From Seminavis robusta (lineage: Eukaryota > Bacillariophyta > Bacillariophyceae > Naviculales > Naviculaceae): DNA of 64,000 bases. Below the pieces are notes generated by a model. That model was not told where the DNA came from and made no database searches. It worked only from the letters and a program-made list of their open reading frames with translations. Location: assembly GCA_903772945.1 (NCBI GenBank), contig CAICTM010000162.1, positions 39,647 to 103,646 of the forward strand, written 5' to 3'. Below are positions 62,731-64,000 of this stretch, one piece after another. The number at the start of each line of letters is the position of its first letter. Within the stretch, counting starts at the first letter, position 1. A program made the translations under genes and the position numbers.

Positions 62731-64000
62731 CTATTTCATTCCCATGCGGTGCATCATTTCCGCCCTTACGATGAGCTTGAGTGCAATTGGCTGGACGTGC
62801 ATGTCCGGGTACAAGGCAGCCGCAATTCCTTCCATAATCTCCACTGCAAGAGAAGCATTGACAAATGTGGCTTCCAACTTCACCTTGTGCCTGCAAGCTA
62901 GGAAGCAAATATCTGCAATGTAGTCTCCAACCTTTTCAATAAAGTTCTGTACCAAAAGTTGTGGAATTGTGAAAGCCAATCAAACAAAGAACAACGAAAT
63001 GTTAGTGCAATGCCCATCGTTCGGAGCACACAAACAGCCAAGACAAACAGAACATACATTGTCGTCATCCATTTTGATGATATGTACGATCCCATTGATG
63101 AACAATTCGACATCCAGATCGGAAGCTTGGGATTCACTAGAGGAGTCCACCATGAGTTGTCCAGCGAGTTGTCCATCTTTCCGTGTGAATGCCCCGAGGA
63201 TCTTGATCATGTTTTCATGCTGGTGGGGTCCCACTTCTACCACCAAGCCACAATCCAAGAAATGTAGTTGGGGAGTTCCGTCTGGTTTTTCCGATACAAG
63301 AATGTTTCCACTGCGGCATGGCGCGGCATGAGAAGAAGACAGCAAATTATTTGCAAGTGAGAACTAAAGTCACGTCCAATTTTAAAACTGTTCCATGACC
63401 AGGAATGAACTTACGGATGCAAATCGCCTAAAAACGACACAAGAGCATTCGAATCGAATCATGCAACGGTGAGAGCCCACTACACAGAACAAGACGCCAT
63501 GCATGAATGAATAGCCGTAATGGATGAAAGTCTCGGCGTACGTACCATGAATGAAATCTTTGAGAAAGATCATGTTGAGTGTCGTTTCCAATCCAATTTT
63601 TGCAACCTGCCGGCGCATATCGACCGAAGCTTTGGTGTATTCCATAATGGGTGTCCCATGAACGAATGTTTCGGTCAATACTCGTGACGTGGTGAGTTCT
63701 TCGAGTGGATGAGGGAATGTGACACTGTCATCGTTTCGAAAATCTTGATTGAATCGTTGCAGGTTGGCCGCTTCAATGCGCAAGTCGAGTTGTGGCAACA
63801 TGATATCTCGAAACTGTCGGACCGTGTCGGCCAAACTCAGGTACTTTAAATTGAGTTTTGGCAATCCCTCCAAGAACTTTGCAATTTTGGCGAGCAGGTA
63901 AAAGTCGACACAGACCTTGTGCCAAATTCCGGGATGTTGCACTTTGAGTGCAATTTCCGTTCCGGCAGGATATTTGGAAGTTCCCTCGAGCAATCGTCCC
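62731..64000 (-). CDS. ABC1/COQ8 (ADCK/UbiB) family atypical kinase, 5' part beyond window edge
   Basis: Four exons are visible on the minus strand: the frame open at 64000 to 63546, a 13-nt microexon 63427-63415, 63310-63058 and 62946-62731 (stop TAG). Joints are phase 1, 2 and 0, with donors GTACGT, GTAAGT and GTATGT. Spliced motifs are those of ABC1 kinases: ALKVQHPG (nucleotide-binding lysine, family AxKxQHP), LPQLDLRIEAANLQRF (the QLD..EA.N signature), TETFVHGTPI, the catalytic loop FIHGDLHPGNILV (His, Asp, Asn) assembled across three exons, and FLDCGLV in place of DFG. The KxGQ N-terminal extension would lie off the right edge. The family acts in quinone biosynthesis in mitochondria or in plastoglobules; the compartment cannot be decided without the N-terminus. 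Confidence 0.85.

Noticed and set aside
1-64000. rRNA, tRNA, snoRNA or organellar insert
   Set aside because: No rRNA-like core or convincing cloverleaf was recognised by eye; a covariance-model search would be decisive and could not be run.

Overview
The window looks like nuclear DNA of a photosynthetic stramenopile, most probably a pennate diatom. The species cannot be named from the sequence alone. Genes stand alone on both strands with no operons, and they carry few, short introns (about 75-150 bp, GT-AG, one GC-AG). Several proteins start with a signal peptide followed by an aromatic residue in an ASAFAP-like context (bestrophin fusion, Cpn20, mTERF), which is the bipartite presequence used to reach a complex plastid. 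The protein families also fit a diatom: a SANT-like Q-rich protein, huge EGF-bearing membrane proteins, Patched-like RND proteins and a plastid Cpn20. About 27 protein-coding genes are supported. No rRNA, tRNA, CRISPR or prokaryotic features were recognised.

Layout. 0-11.4 kb: the 3' part of a PDI-ERV fusion (+), a CCCH zinc-finger protein (-), a wax-synthase-like MBOAT acyltransferase (+), an ATPSCKMT/FAM173-like lysine methyltransferase (-), a Pro/Thr-rich protein (-), an unknown acidic protein (+) and an eight-helix membrane protein (-). 12-23.3 kb: a flavin amine oxidase (+), a small secreted or plastid protein (-), a plastid cyclic-nucleotide-binding/bestrophin fusion (+), a TPR protein (-), a PH-ankyrin-R-SNARE protein (+), a type II membrane glycosyltransferase-like protein (+) and plastid Cpn20 (-). 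23.6-34.2 kb: a Tudor-like protein (+), a potato-inhibitor-I protease inhibitor (+), a mitochondrial J-protein (-), a six-exon multi-pass EGF protein (+) and a Q-rich SANT-like protein (-). 34.2-38.5 kb: a gene-free, repeat-rich block with a 568-bp inverted-repeat element. 38.5-43.6 kb: a secreted GGCT-like protein (+), a plastid mTERF (-) and a GT47 exostosin (+). 44-54.3 kb: two tandem Patched/NPC1-like RND paralogues (-). 54.8-64 kb: a fucosyltransferase-like protein (+), a small P-loop kinase (-), a low-complexity protein (-), a MYND zinc-finger protein (-) and an ABC1/COQ8-family kinase (-) that runs off the right edge.

The genes do not form one pathway. Shared themes are plastid function (bestrophin fusion, Cpn20, mTERF, possibly the ABC1 kinase) and the secretory system (PDI-ERV, R-SNARE protein, three Golgi-type glycosyltransferases, GGCT-like protein). 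The most unusual observations are the cNMP-binding/bestrophin fusion, the PH-ANK-R-SNARE architecture, a 13-nt microexon encoding the catalytic loop of the ABC1 kinase, two copies of a 130-bp TA-flanked MITE family in opposite orientation, and strong intergenic enrichment of the palindrome TACCGGTA.
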